From positions 62,001-126,000 of the forward strand of contig JBNKJS010000003.1 in the NCBI GenBank assembly GCA_050291365.1: a stretch of DNA of 64,000 bases, read 5' to 3'. The notes under the pieces were generated by a model. It was not told the origin of the DNA and ran no database searches. It saw only the letters and a list, made by a program, of their open reading frames with translations. This DNA comes from JAAGZL01 sp050291365 (GTDB lineage Bacteria; Pseudomonadota; Gammaproteobacteria; Chromatiales; Chromatiaceae). This document shows, piece by piece, positions 1-8,091 of the stretch (its first letter is position 1; each line of letters opens with the position of its first letter). A program made the position numbers and the translations under genes.

Positions 1-99
1 CACAACTTCCTGCTAATGCATGCCATGGGGCCCAATGTGGCTGGGGTAATCGGCTCCGCAGTAGCCGCAGGCGTGCTTCTGGCGGTGGTTGGCGGCTAA
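1..99 (+). CDS. oadB: Sodium-pumping decarboxylase beta subunit, C-terminal fragment
   Basis: The first 33 codons are open and end in TAA. The peptide contains HAMGPNVAGVIGSAVAAG, which closely resembles the conserved C-terminal end of the beta subunit of oxaloacetate/glutaconyl-type sodium-pumping decarboxylases, the polytopic inner-membrane subunit that couples decarboxylation of carboxybiotin to sodium export. Only the 3' end of the gene lies in the window, so its length and partner subunits cannot be seen. A strong terminator follows directly, so it is the last gene of its transcription unit. The identification rests on a short but very characteristic segment. Confidence 0.75.
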   Translation, partial: HNFLLMHAMGPNVAGVIGSAVAAGVLLAVVGG

Positions 100-102
100 T
101 AA

Positions 103-130
103 AAACAGGGGGTTATAGCCCCCTGTTTCT
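103..130 (+). terminator. Rho-independent terminator after the decarboxylase gene
   Basis: A perfect 10-bp stem (AAACAGGGGG, loop TTATAG, CCCCCTGTTT) starts three bases after the stop codon and ends in a T-rich run. It separates the upstream unit from the yceD operon. Confidence 0.85.
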
Positions 131-186
131 CAATGGATCCGAAAAAAACCCTGGTGTATTATCCCGGATAAAAGGTTGGTTTTTCT

Positions 187-215
187 TTGACAGCCAACAT
201 CCTGCGTAATAAAAT
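187..215 (+). promoter_or_regulatory. Sigma-70 promoter for the yceD-rpmF-plsX operon
   Basis: A perfect -35 hexamer TTGACA (187-192), a 17-nt spacer and TAAAAT (210-215, one mismatch to TATAAT) form a near-consensus promoter. The predicted start point is about base 222, only a few bases before the yceD ATG at 225, so the message would be leaderless or almost so. Confidence 0.7.
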
Positions 216-224
216 TACCCGCTT

Positions 225-758
225 ATGTCAGTCCGCCTGCCTGAATTCATAGATCCATGGCATTTTGCAGAGATAGGGAAAGAGTTATCTGGCCATGTCA
301 GACTAACTAGTTTACCTCGTCTCAGAGAGATATTGGTCGATCAGGAGGGTGATGCGGAGTTTTTGCTTAGGTTTTACAAGGGAGAGAACAGACAGGTTCA
401 TATCACAGGATATGTAAAAGCGGCGCCGCAACTGGAGTGCCAGAGATGCCTGGAACCTGTGATTACACCAATTGCTTCTGAAATGGATGTAGTGGTAGTT
501 GAGGGATACGAAGAGGCAAAACTGCTATCAGAAGAGCTAGAACCTCTATTGGCAGCTGATAAACACATAAGACTGAATGAGGTTGTAGAGGACGAGTTGT
601 TGCTGGCTTTACCCCAAGTGCCTATGCACCTGGAAGATGAGTGTAAGGCAGCATATGAAAATTTTGCTGGGTCTTTAGAACAGGCAAATGGTGATTCTGG
701 AGAGGAAAAGCCAAACCCGTTTGCGGTGCTGGAAGACCTTAAGAGTAAACCGAATTAA
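225..758 (+). CDS. yceD: YceD, DUF177 family protein linked to 23S rRNA/ribosome metabolism
   Basis: The 177-residue protein belongs to the YceD/DUF177 family, almost always encoded directly before rpmF; homologues have been linked to 23S rRNA accumulation. Diagnostic features are the N-terminal LPEFIDPWHFA segment, the ECQRCLEP metal-binding-like CxxC near residue 72, the VEDELLLALPQVP segment, and the C-terminal PNPFAVLEDLK motif. The ATG at 225 fits the family N-terminus but has no Shine-Dalgarno sequence, and the promoter lies immediately upstream, so translation may begin on a leaderless message. It is the first gene of the operon with rpmF 25 bases downstream. The exact biochemical role of the family is still unsettled. 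Confidence 0.93.
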   Translation: MSVRLPEFIDPWHFAEIGKELSGHVRLTSLPRLREILVDQEGDAEFLLRFYKGENRQVHITGYVKAAPQLECQRCLEPVITPIASEMDVVVVEGYEEAKLLSEELEPLLAADKHIRLNEVVEDELLLALPQVPMHLEDECKAAYENFAGSLEQANGDSGEEKPNPFAVLEDLKSKPN

Positions 759-783
759 GATTTTATTATTTAGGAGTTTGAAC

Positions 784-963
784 CATGGCGGTACAAAAGA
801 GTAGAAAAACCCCATCTAGACGCGGTATGCGACGTTCGCATGACGCGCTGACCAGTAAGACAATTTCAACTGATCCAACATCAGGTGAGCTGCATCTGCG
901 TCACAACGTTACAGCAGATGGCTTTTATCGTGGACGTAAGGTTATCGCCGACAAGGGCGAGTA
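784..963 (+). CDS. rpmF: Ribosomal protein bL32
   Basis: A 59-residue open frame starts MAVQKSRKTPSRRGMRRSHD, the canonical N-terminus of bL32, and ends in GFYRGRKVIADKGE. bL32 is a small basic protein of the large ribosomal subunit. This form has none of the zinc-binding cysteine pairs found in the C+ bL32 paralogue, so it is the cysteine-free type. An AGGAG Shine-Dalgarno (about 772-776) precedes the ATG. It sits in the conserved yceD-rpmF-plsX arrangement that couples ribosome and lipid synthesis. The end coordinate may be off by one base. Confidence 0.95.
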
Positions 964-985
964 ACCAATAATAAATATAAACCTT

Positions 986-1019
986 ATAGGCTGAGAAGAT
1001 TTGTATGCTCTCAGCCTAT
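986..1019 (+). other. Stem-loop in the rpmF-plsX spacer
   Basis: ATAGGCTGAG (986-995) pairs perfectly with CTCAGCCTAT (1010-1019), and A996 can also pair with T1009. No T-run follows, so it is not a normal terminator. It could be an RNA-processing or stabilising hairpin that sets different expression of rpmF and the lipid genes. Confidence 0.5.
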
Positions 1020-1069
1020 GAGGTGATCTAAGTAGTTACCTTCTAACATCTTTGGGGCGTGTGAATTCG

Positions 1070-2095
1070 ATGGCACGATCTAACCGAATCACCATCGCAT
1101 TGGATGCTATGGGCGGGGACCATGGCGCAAGCGTTATTGTGCCTGCTGCTCTGGACTTTCTTAAAAGTGACAGTGATGTTGATCTTATCCTCGTTGGCAA
1201 AGAGGATGTGATCAAACAACAGCTCAATGGTTATGACAGCAATCGTCTGACCATTAAACACGCTTCTGAAGAGGTGGCTATGGATGAGCCGCCGTCCAAG
1301 GCTCTAAGAAACAAAAAAGACTCATCCATGCGCGTGGCGATCAACCTGGTACATGAAGGTGTTGCAGATGCCTGTGTGAGTTCAGGTAATACCGGGGCAT
1401 TGATGGCAACCGCCAGATTTGTATTAAAGACGCTGCCAAACATTGATAGACCGGCCATTATTTCCACTCTGCCAAGCATAGAAGGTCATACCTGGATGCT
1501 TGATCTGGGTGCAAACGTTGATTGTAGCGCTGAACATCTGTTCCAGTTTGCGGTAATGGGGAGTGCGCTGATCTCATCAGTTGATGGAATAGAGTCACCA
1601 AGGGTTGGGTTGCTCAACGTTGGTCAGGAGGAAATCAAGGGAAATGAGCAGGTAAAGGGTGCCCATGAGCTCCTACTGAAAAGCTCACTTAACTATGTGG
1701 GATATACAGAAGGTGATCACATCTATACTGGCGGCGTGGATCTTATAGTTTGCGATGGTTTTGTCGGGAACGTATCTCTTAAGAGCAGCGAAGGTGTCGC
1801 AAGAATGTTTCGACACTATCTCACTCGATCATTCAAGAAGGGCATCCTAACCAGCATAGCTGGTCTTATTGCAATGCCCGTTTTGCAGCATTTTAAAAAG
1901 ACCCTTGATCCAAGAAATTACAATGGCGCAACTCTTCTGGGATTAAAAGGGATCGTGGTAAAGAGCCATGGTGGGGCAGATATCTATGCCTTTGAAAATG
2001 CCATTCGTATGGCCAAGAAGGAAGTAATAGAGCATGTGCCAGAGCATATTGCCGAGGGCGTTGAGAAGCAGTTTGCCAATAGGAGTGAAGCGTGA
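1070..2095 (+). CDS. plsX: Phosphate acyltransferase PlsX
   Basis: PlsX converts acyl-ACP and phosphate to acyl-phosphate and ACP, supplying PlsY at the inner membrane for phosphatidic acid synthesis. The family signature ITIALDAMGGDHG is at the N-terminus, followed by SSGNTGALMATARF, LDLGANVDC and VCDGFVGNVSLKSSEG, and GLKGIVVKSHG near the end. The frame is open from a TTG at 1052 and a GTG at 1061, but the ATG at 1070 gives MARSNRITIALDAMGG, which matches family N-termini; this start gives 341 residues. No strong Shine-Dalgarno is seen for any of the three. The last four bases overlap the GTG start of fabH, indicating translational coupling. Confidence 0.95.
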   Translation: MARSNRITIALDAMGGDHGASVIVPAALDFLKSDSDVDLILVGKEDVIKQQLNGYDSNRLTIKHASEEVAMDEPPSKALRNKKDSSMRVAINLVHEGVADACVSSGNTGALMATARFVLKTLPNIDRPAIISTLPSIEGHTWMLDLGANVDCSAEHLFQFAVMGSALISSVDGIESPRVGLLNVGQEEIKGNEQVKGAHELLLKSSLNYVGYTEGDHIYTGGVDLIVCDGFVGNVSLKSSEGVARMFRHYLTRSFKKGILTSIAGLIAMPVLQHFKKTLDPRNYNGATLLGLKGIVVKSHGGADIYAFENAIRMAKKEVIEHVPEHIAEGVEKQFANRSEA

Positions 2096-3060
2096 AGTAC
2101 GCCCGCATAGCTGGCACCGGTAGCTACCTTCCGGAAAAGGTCCTGACCAATCATGATCTTGAAAAGATGGTGGATACGTCTGACCAGTGGATACAGGATC
2201 GCACAGGTATCAAGAAGCGTCATATCGCCGAGGCAGATGAGTCTACTTGTGATCTGGCGGAAAAGGCTGCGCGCAATGCCATAGAGGCGTCCGGGATAGA
2301 TGTATCCGAAATCGATCTGATAATCGTGGCTACCACCACTGCAGACCAGGTATTCCCCAGTACTGCGTGTCTACTTCAGGAACGTTTGGGAATTCATGGC
2401 TGTCCCGCATTCGATGTGCAGGCAGTGTGCACCGGATTTATCTATGCCATAAGCGTTGCAGATAAATTCATGCAGGCAGGCGGCATACGTAATGCATTAG
2501 TGGTTGGTGCCGAAACATTCTCTCGTATTATCGATTGGACCGATCGTGATACCTGCGTACTGTTTGGTGATGGAGCGGGTGCGGTGGTACTGCAGCCATC
2601 TGATGAGGCCGGCATTATGTCCACCCATCTGCATGCGGACGGACAATATAAAGATCTGCTATCCGTACCTGCTGGTATATCTAAAGGTTATGACCAGCTG
2701 CAGGAAGGCAAGGCTTACGCACAAATGAAAGGCAATGAGGTGTTTAAGATGGCGGTTAACACACTGGGACGTATCGCCGATGAAACACTTAATACAAATA
2801 ATATAGAAAAATCTGATCTGGATTGGTTGGTGCCGCACCAAGCTAACATACGTATAATCAAGGCAACCGCTAAGAAATTGAAAATGTCTATGGATCAGGT
2901 GGTTGTTACTGTTGATGAACACGGAAATACCTCCGCAGCATCTGTACCGCTTGCCCTGGATGTAGCGGTAAGGGATGGACGTATCAAACGTGGTGAAACA
3001 GTCCTGATGGAGGCGTTTGGTGGTGGATTTACCTGGGGATCTGTTCTTCTAACTTACTAA
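2092..3060 (+). CDS. fabH: 3-oxoacyl-ACP synthase III (KAS III)
   Basis: FabH condenses acetyl-CoA with malonyl-ACP to start type II fatty acid synthesis. The 322-residue protein has the thiolase fold and a complete Cys-His-Asn triad: Cys113 in QAVCTGF, His249 in VPHQANIRI, Asn279 in EHGNTSAAS. The start is GTG, overlapping the plsX stop by four bases. The next gene is fabG with no room for fabD, which usually lies here. Otherwise the protein is of normal length with no missing residue. Confidence 0.97.
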   Translation: MKYARIAGTGSYLPEKVLTNHDLEKMVDTSDQWIQDRTGIKKRHIAEADESTCDLAEKAARNAIEASGIDVSEIDLIIVATTTADQVFPSTACLLQERLGIHGCPAFDVQAVCTGFIYAISVADKFMQAGGIRNALVVGAETFSRIIDWTDRDTCVLFGDGAGAVVLQPSDEAGIMSTHLHADGQYKDLLSVPAGISKGYDQLQEGKAYAQMKGNEVFKMAVNTLGRIADETLNTNNIEKSDLDWLVPHQANIRIIKATAKKLKMSMDQVVVTVDEHGNTSAASVPLALDVAVRDGRIKRGETVLMEAFGGGFTWGSVLLTY

Positions 3061-3072
3061 GTGAGACTGTCA

Positions 3073-3813
3073 ATGCTAGAAAATCAAATCGCACTGGTAA
3101 CTGGCGCCAGCAGAGGAATTGGCGCAGCTATTGCGGATACAATCGGAAAGAACGGTGCTGTTGTGGTTGGGACCGCAACATCTGAGGCTGGGGCGGCTGC
3201 CATCACCGAGAGATTTAAGTCTGCGGGCATCACTGGTGTGGGAAAGGTTCTGAATGTAGCTGATCCCGAGTCTGTGACATCCGTCATCAAAGAGATAGGT
3301 TCTGAATTCGGTGCGCCTACTATTTTGGTAAACAATGCCGGTATTACCCGCGATAACCTGATGTTACGCATGAAGGACGAAGAGTGGTTGGATATCATTG
3401 AAACCAATCTGACCTCAATCTTTCGCGTATCCAAGGCGTGTCTACGGGGAATGATGAAGGCGCAGAAAGGCCGTATAATTAACGTTGGGTCTGTAGTTGG
3501 TTCCAGCGGAAATCCTGGGCAGGCTAACTATGCCGCAGCAAAGGCCGGCATGCTTGGTTTTACCAAATCCCTGGCGCGTGAAGTTGGTTCTCGCAATATT
3601 ACAGTAAATACTGTGGCTCCCGGTTTTATAGATACAGACATGACCAAGGAATTGCCAGAAGAACAGCGTAATGCTTTACTGAGCGGCATACCTTTGGGAC
3701 GTCTGGGTAGTCCAGATGAGATAGCAAAGGCGGTCCTGTTCCTTGCCTCAGATGACTCCAGTTACATCACTGGTGAGACCTTACATGTCAATGGCGGCAT
3801 GTTTATGGGGTAA
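3073..3813 (+). CDS. fabG: 3-oxoacyl-ACP reductase FabG
   Basis: This NADPH-dependent short-chain dehydrogenase reduces 3-ketoacyl-ACP during fatty acid elongation. From the ATG at 3073 it is 246 residues, starting MLENQIALVTGASRGIG with the Rossmann TGxxxGxG motif; the catalytic Ser140, Tyr153 and Lys157 lie in NVGSVVG and QANYAAAKAG, and NNAG is at about 87. The frame also opens at a GTG at 3061, directly after the fabH stop, which would add four residues; the ATG agrees better with the family. fabG follows fabH where fabD is expected. An A+T-rich stem-loop and an internal promoter separate it from acpP. Confidence 0.96.
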   Translation: MLENQIALVTGASRGIGAAIADTIGKNGAVVVGTATSEAGAAAITERFKSAGITGVGKVLNVADPESVTSVIKEIGSEFGAPTILVNNAGITRDNLMLRMKDEEWLDIIETNLTSIFRVSKACLRGMMKAQKGRIINVGSVVGSSGNPGQANYAAAKAGMLGFTKSLAREVGSRNITVNTVAPGFIDTDMTKELPEEQRNALLSGIPLGRLGSPDEIAKAVLFLASDDSSYITGETLHVNGGMFMG

Positions 3814-3822
3814 AGGATATGC

Positions 3823-3853
3823 TATATACTTAACAATATACATTAAGTATATA
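3823..3853 (+). other. A+T-rich stem-loop after fabG
   Basis: TATATACTTAA (3823-3833) pairs perfectly with TTAAGTATATA (3843-3853) around a 9-base loop. It lies 10 bases after the fabG stop in a strikingly A+T-rich stretch that runs to about 3900. It has no G+C core and no clean T-run, so it is more likely a 3'-end stabiliser or partial terminator than an efficient terminator. Confidence 0.45.
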
Positions 3854-3921
3854 TAATAAATATATGTAATAATTGTATATTTACTTATTTATTTTTTGTC
3901 TGGATTTGAACGATTTGGGCT

Positions 3922-3949
3922 TTTAACTTTGCCTGAATGTGAATACAAT
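3922..3949 (+). promoter_or_regulatory. Probable acpP promoter
   Basis: TTTAAC (3922-3927), a 16-nt spacer and TACAAT (3944-3949) fit a sigma-70 promoter about 50 bases before the acpP ATG. A separate promoter for acpP is well known in enteric bacteria because the carrier protein is needed in large excess; here the 189-base gap supports the same arrangement. Confidence 0.5.
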
Positions 3950-4002
3950 AGCGGTCGGTCGCTTTTAAGTGATCTTCAAATTACTCGGAGGAATCTAATA
4001 AA

Positions 4003-4236
4003 ATGAGCTCTATTGAAGAAAGGGTTAAAAAGATTGTCATGGAACAGTTGGGTGTGAAAGAGGAGGAAGTTGTCCCTGAAGCATCATTTGTTGATGACTT
4101 AGGCGCTGATTCTCTTGATACCGTCGAGCTGGTGATGGCTCTGGAAGAGGAGTTTGAAACTGAAATTCCGGATGAGGAAGCTGAGAAGATCACTACAGTC
4201 CAGTTGGCTCTTGATTACGTAAAATCACACGCTTAA
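4003..4236 (+). CDS. acpP: Acyl carrier protein
   Basis: The 77-residue acidic protein is a standard AcpP. Ser37 in the GADSLDTVELVMALEEEF motif is the site of 4'-phosphopantetheine attachment. It carries the growing acyl chain for FabH, FabG and FabF and supplies PlsX. A good Shine-Dalgarno (CGGAGGA, about 3986-3992) precedes the ATG. It has its own likely promoter, and a stem-loop follows it, so it is probably made in excess over its neighbours. Confidence 0.98.
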   Translation: MSSIEERVKKIVMEQLGVKEEEVVPEASFVDDLGADSLDTVELVMALEEEFETEIPDEEAEKITTVQLALDYVKSHA

Positions 4237-4261
4237 GGGCAACAATTTAGTTTTTTCTTGG

Positions 4262-4289
4262 TTATGGGGCAGCATTTGATGCCCCATAA
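4262..4289 (+). terminator. Stem-loop between acpP and fabF, possible partial terminator
   Basis: TTATGGGGCA (4262-4271) pairs perfectly with TGCCCCATAA (4280-4289) around an 8-base loop; a weak pyrimidine run TACTTTCTC follows. It would release or stabilise a short acpP message while letting some transcription continue into fabF. Confidence 0.55.
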
Positions 4290-4325
4290 TACTTTCTCAC
4301 TCCCGTAAGAGGGTTAAATCTTAAG

Positions 4326-5573
4326 ATGGCTAGAAGAAGGGTAGTAGTTACCGGACTGGGTATGGTTGCGCCTGTTGGTAATACAGTTGATGATGCCTGG
4401 GGCAACATCCTGGCGGGCAAAAGCGGTATTCGTCCAATAACTCATATCGAAGATATTGAAAAGTTCTCCACCCAATTTGGTGGTTCTATTGTCGATTTCG
4501 ACATTACTCAATACATCTCGGAAAAAGAGTCGCGTAAGATGGATAAATTTATCCATTACGGACTTGCTGCCGGTTGTCAGGCTATAGAAGATTCTGGCCT
4601 TGAGGTTACAGAAGAGAATGCGGCACGTATTGGTGTTGCAGTCGGCGCTGGCATCGGTGGAATTACCGGTATCGAAAACAGCTATGGCACTTATCTGAAG
4701 CGTGGCCCTCGTAAGATATCTCCTTTCTTTGTACCGGCAAACATCGTAAATATGGTTGCTGGCAATATATCCATTAAATATGGTTTGAAAGGCCCAAACT
4801 ACTCCATCGTATCTGCTTGTAGCACTGGAAGTCACAATATCGGTGAGGCTGCTCGTCTGATTCGCCACGGCTACGTTGATGCTATGGTTGCTGGTGGTTC
4901 TGAGATGGCCACATCTCCTGTGGGACTTGGCGGATTCGCTGCTGCCCGTGCGCTTTCAACCCGTAACGATGATCCAGAGCGCGCTAGCCGCCCATGGGAT
5001 AAAGATCGGGACGGTTTTGTACTAAGCGACGGCGCTGGCGTTGTCATGCTGGAAGAGTACGAAATGGCAAAGTCCCGAGGCGCAAAGATCTATGCTGAGT
5101 TGCTTGGTGTGGGCATGAACTCCGACGCCTATCATATGACGGCTCCATCACCTAGCGGTGAAGGCGGCAGAGATTGTATGTTGCTTGCCCTAAACGACGC
5201 TGGGATGAATACCGACCAGGTTGATTATATCAACGCTCATGGTACCTCAACTCCAGCGGGTGACGTTGCTGAGACCCTAGGCATAAAGGGTGCCTTTGGT
5301 GATCATGCCAATAAACTATGTGTAAGTTCCACCAAGTCCATGACTGGACATATGCTGGGAGCTGCAGGTAGCGCTGAAGCGGTATTTACTATTTTGGCAA
5401 TCAGGGATCAGATTGCGCCCCCAACAATCAACATTGAGAACCAGGACCCAGAGTGTGATCTCGATTATGTGGCCAATGCTGCTCGTGAGATGAAGATCGA
5501 TCTGGCCCTCTCTAATTCGTTTGGTTTTGGTGGTACTAACGGGACGTTGGCCTTTAGCCGCCTTCAGGACTAA
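4326..5573 (+). CDS. fabF: 3-oxoacyl-ACP synthase II (KAS II)
   Basis: FabF elongates acyl-ACP with malonyl-ACP. The 415-residue protein has the KAS II Cys-His-His triad plus lysine: Cys165 in VSACSTGSHN, His305 in NAHGTSTP, Lys337 and His342 in STKSMTGHMLG. The C-terminal SNSFGFGGTN loop is present. It is full length and follows acpP as usual. A short gap leads to pabC, whose TTG start lies 17 bases downstream. Confidence 0.97.
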   Translation: MARRRVVVTGLGMVAPVGNTVDDAWGNILAGKSGIRPITHIEDIEKFSTQFGGSIVDFDITQYISEKESRKMDKFIHYGLAAGCQAIEDSGLEVTEENAARIGVAVGAGIGGITGIENSYGTYLKRGPRKISPFFVPANIVNMVAGNISIKYGLKGPNYSIVSACSTGSHNIGEAARLIRHGYVDAMVAGGSEMATSPVGLGGFAAARALSTRNDDPERASRPWDKDRDGFVLSDGAGVVMLEEYEMAKSRGAKIYAELLGVGMNSDAYHMTAPSPSGEGGRDCMLLALNDAGMNTDQVDYINAHGTSTPAGDVAETLGIKGAFGDHANKLCVSSTKSMTGHMLGAAGSAEAVFTILAIRDQIAPPTINIENQDPECDLDYVANAAREMKIDLALSNSFGFGGTNGTLAFSRLQD

Positions 5574-5590
5574 TTAAAAGAGGCCTCTCC

Positions 5591-6403
5591 TTGTTGATCA
5601 ACGGGGATCCAGGTACTCAAATCTCCGCTTTTGACCGCGGTCTGCAGTATGGCGATGGGCTCTTTGAGACCATTGCCGTTGTAGACTCGCGCCCCTGCCT
5701 GTGGGAAAGACATTACCAACGCCTGGAGGCGGGAGGCAGGCGCCTGGGAATACCCATACCCATCACTGAGACCATTCTCAATGAGATTCAGCAGGAGATT
5801 GGATCAAATCAGAGAGGTGTGATAAAGGTAATAATTACCAGAGGTGAAGGAATCAGGGGTTATGCACCTACAAACAATCCGGTAGCAACCAGAGTTGTAC
5901 AATTCTCCCAGTGGCCAGATCATCCAACAGAGGCCATCTCTAAGGGCGTGAAAATCAGGATATGTAACACCAGGCTTGGGGCTAATCACAGCCTTGCAGG
6001 TATTAAGCATCTCAACCGTCTGGAACAGGTCATGGCCCGTAGCGAGTGGGATGACCCAGAAATTAGCGAAGGAGTGATGCTTGATGCACGGGGTCAGGTG
6101 GTTGAAGGCACCATGAGTAACATATTCATGTTTAAAAATGGTGTTATGCACACTCCAGATCTTACAGAGTGCGGGATCAACGGGGTTATGAGGAATCTAG
6201 TGCTGGAAGTTGCGCAAGAGCAGGGGGTTGAGGTGAATATAGGGCACATCTCACTGTCTGAGGTGTTACATGCAGACTCCATCATATTAACTAACTCTCT
6301 TATTGGGATCTGGCCGGTAAAAAAGCTAGAGGACAGGGAGTACGATTTAAGTCAGCTTGACCAGGATTTGATCTCAGAGGTTATGGATAGGGCATATGTT
6401 TAG
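5591..6403 (+). CDS. pabC: Aminodeoxychorismate lyase
   Basis: PabC is a fold-type IV PLP enzyme that splits 4-amino-4-deoxychorismate into p-aminobenzoate and pyruvate for folate synthesis. The 270-residue protein begins MLINGDPGTQISAFDRGLQY; the PLP-binding lysine is Lys139 in SLAGIKHLNRLEQ, and the GVMLDARGQVVEGTMSNIF segment is typical. Translation starts at TTG 5591, supported by AGAGG at 5579-5583 and by the match to the family N-terminus. It overlaps mltG by eight bases, the common fabF-pabC-mltG-tmk-holB order. Confidence 0.93.
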   Translation: MLINGDPGTQISAFDRGLQYGDGLFETIAVVDSRPCLWERHYQRLEAGGRRLGIPIPITETILNEIQQEIGSNQRGVIKVIITRGEGIRGYAPTNNPVATRVVQFSQWPDHPTEAISKGVKIRICNTRLGANHSLAGIKHLNRLEQVMARSEWDDPEISEGVMLDARGQVVEGTMSNIFMFKNGVMHTPDLTECGINGVMRNLVLEVAQEQGVEVNIGHISLSEVLHADSIILTNSLIGIWPVKKLEDREYDLSQLDQDLISEVMDRAYV

Positions 6404-7400
6404 TAAGTTACTCGGCATAATCGTAATTTCTGCCAGCCTCGCGTTAGGCTGGATCATGATGGATCTACAGCAGTTCGCCAAGACACCTCTGGATCTGCCT
6501 GGAACTGGCATCGAGTACACACTCAAACCAGGAACATCTCTCAGAACCCTTGCCAAGGACCTAGTGCAAAAAGGCTATATTGATAACTCAATCTACCTGA
6601 GGATTATTGCCCGCTGGACGGGGCAGGGAAAACAGATAAAGGCAGGCGAGTACCACATTCAAGCAGGAACAACCCCAACCCAGCTTCTGGACCAATTGGT
6701 TTCCGGGCATGTAACTAGCTACAACATCACACTGGTAGAGGGGCTCAATTTTCGCCAGATGCTGCAGTTAATAAGGGAGCATAATGCGCTATTACACACC
6801 CTTGAAGGTCTTTCGGATGAGCAGATAATGATCAAGCTGGGCCACGAAGGAATTCATCCTGAGGGGCGCTTCCTAGCGGATACTTACAACTTTCCCAAGG
6901 GGAGCAGTGACCTATCTATTTTGAAAAGGGCTTATAAGGCTATGGAGGAGCTGCTCAACAGGGAGTGGGAAGGAAGAGATCCGTCGGTTCCCTTCAAAGA
7001 TAAATACCAGGCCCTGATTCTGGCATCCATTGTTGAGAAGGAGACCGCCCTGGCCGAGGAACGACCTAAAATTGCCGGGGTATTCATACGTCGCCTGAAA
7101 AAGAATATGCGACTCCAGACGGATCCAACCGTTATCTACGGTATGGGAGAAAAATATAAAGGAAATATCAGACGCAAGGATCTACAAACAGACACCCCAT
7201 ACAATACATATACCCGCGGAGGTTTGACCCCAACACCGATCTGCATGCCTGGTAAAGATGCTATAAGGGCGGTGATGCATCCTGCACCAGGCAAGAGTCT
7301 ATATTTTGTGGCTAAAAATCAAGGGAATGGCAGCCACCAATTTTCTGAGACCCTGGAACAGCACAACCTGGCAGTTAGAAAATATCAATTGAAACGTTGA
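6396..7400 (+). CDS. mltG: Endolytic peptidoglycan transglycosylase MltG
   Basis: MltG cleaves nascent glycan strands and acts as a terminase of peptidoglycan synthesis. The 334-residue protein has an N-terminal membrane segment (about 4-24), a LysM-like region, and the YceG catalytic domain with Glu214 in ASIVEKETALAEER and the LQTDPTVIYGMG segment. It overlaps the end of pabC by eight bases and precedes tmk by 52 bases. It is a single-pass inner-membrane protein with its catalytic domain in the periplasm. Confidence 0.94.
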   Translation: MFSKLLGIIVISASLALGWIMMDLQQFAKTPLDLPGTGIEYTLKPGTSLRTLAKDLVQKGYIDNSIYLRIIARWTGQGKQIKAGEYHIQAGTTPTQLLDQLVSGHVTSYNITLVEGLNFRQMLQLIREHNALLHTLEGLSDEQIMIKLGHEGIHPEGRFLADTYNFPKGSSDLSILKRAYKAMEELLNREWEGRDPSVPFKDKYQALILASIVEKETALAEERPKIAGVFIRRLKKNMRLQTDPTVIYGMGEKYKGNIRRKDLQTDTPYNTYTRGGLTPTPICMPGKDAIRAVMHPAPGKSLYFVAKNQGNGSHQFSETLEQHNLAVRKYQLKR

Positions 7401-7452
7401 GCCATTACTGTGACTATAACGTTGATACTAAACAGGAAGAGAATACTCAAGA

Positions 7453-8085
7453 ATGACAAATAGGGGCAGATTCATAACGGTTGAGGGGATAGAGGGGGCA
7501 GGAAAGAGTAGTAATCTGGAATTTATTAAGCACCTTCTGGAGACCGCGGGCAAGGAGGTTCTGTACACCAGGGAACCAGGGGGCACACCTCTGGGTGAAG
7601 AGGTGCGGAACCTACTATTGGGCCACAGGCACACCGGAATGGCGGATGATACCGAGCTGTTGCTTATGTTTGCCGCCAGGGCTGAACATCTTGAACAGAA
7701 GATAATCCCCGCCCTGGATGCTGGTATCTGGGTTCTATGTGATCGCTTTACCGATGCCTCCTATGCATACCAGGGAGGAGGTCGCGGCATAGACAGGGAG
7801 CGTATCCGCTCCCTTGAACAGTGGACCCATGGAGACCTACGTCCTGATTTAACCCTGTTGCTGGACCTGTCAGTAGAGATAGGACTGGAGAGGGCTGGTA
7901 AAAGATCTGAGCCTGATCGGTTTGAGAAGGAAGAGACGCGGTTTTTCGAGGCTGTACGTCAGGCCTACCTGCAGATTGCCTGGAATGAAGCAGACCGGGT
8001 GAAGGTTGTGGACGCATCCAACCCACTGTATGAGGTTCAGGCACGTATCGCAGAAGTGATTCAAGAGTTTATTAATCAAAACTAG
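7453..8085 (+). CDS. tmk: Thymidylate kinase
   Basis: Tmk phosphorylates dTMP to dTDP with ATP. The 210-residue protein has the P-loop GIEGAGKSSN near residue 10, the TREPGGTPLGE dTMP-binding motif, the DRF(T/S)DASYAYQGGGR lid-side segment at about 97-111, and DLSVEIGLERAGKR. An AGGAAGAG sequence lies about 14 bases before the ATG. holB follows after six bases, a conserved pair. Confidence 0.97.
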   Translation: MTNRGRFITVEGIEGAGKSSNLEFIKHLLETAGKEVLYTREPGGTPLGEEVRNLLLGHRHTGMADDTELLLMFAARAEHLEQKIIPALDAGIWVLCDRFTDASYAYQGGGRGIDRERIRSLEQWTHGDLRPDLTLLLDLSVEIGLERAGKRSEPDRFEKEETRFFEAVRQAYLQIAWNEADRVKVVDASNPLYEVQARIAEVIQEFINQN

Positions 8086-8091
8086 CGATCA

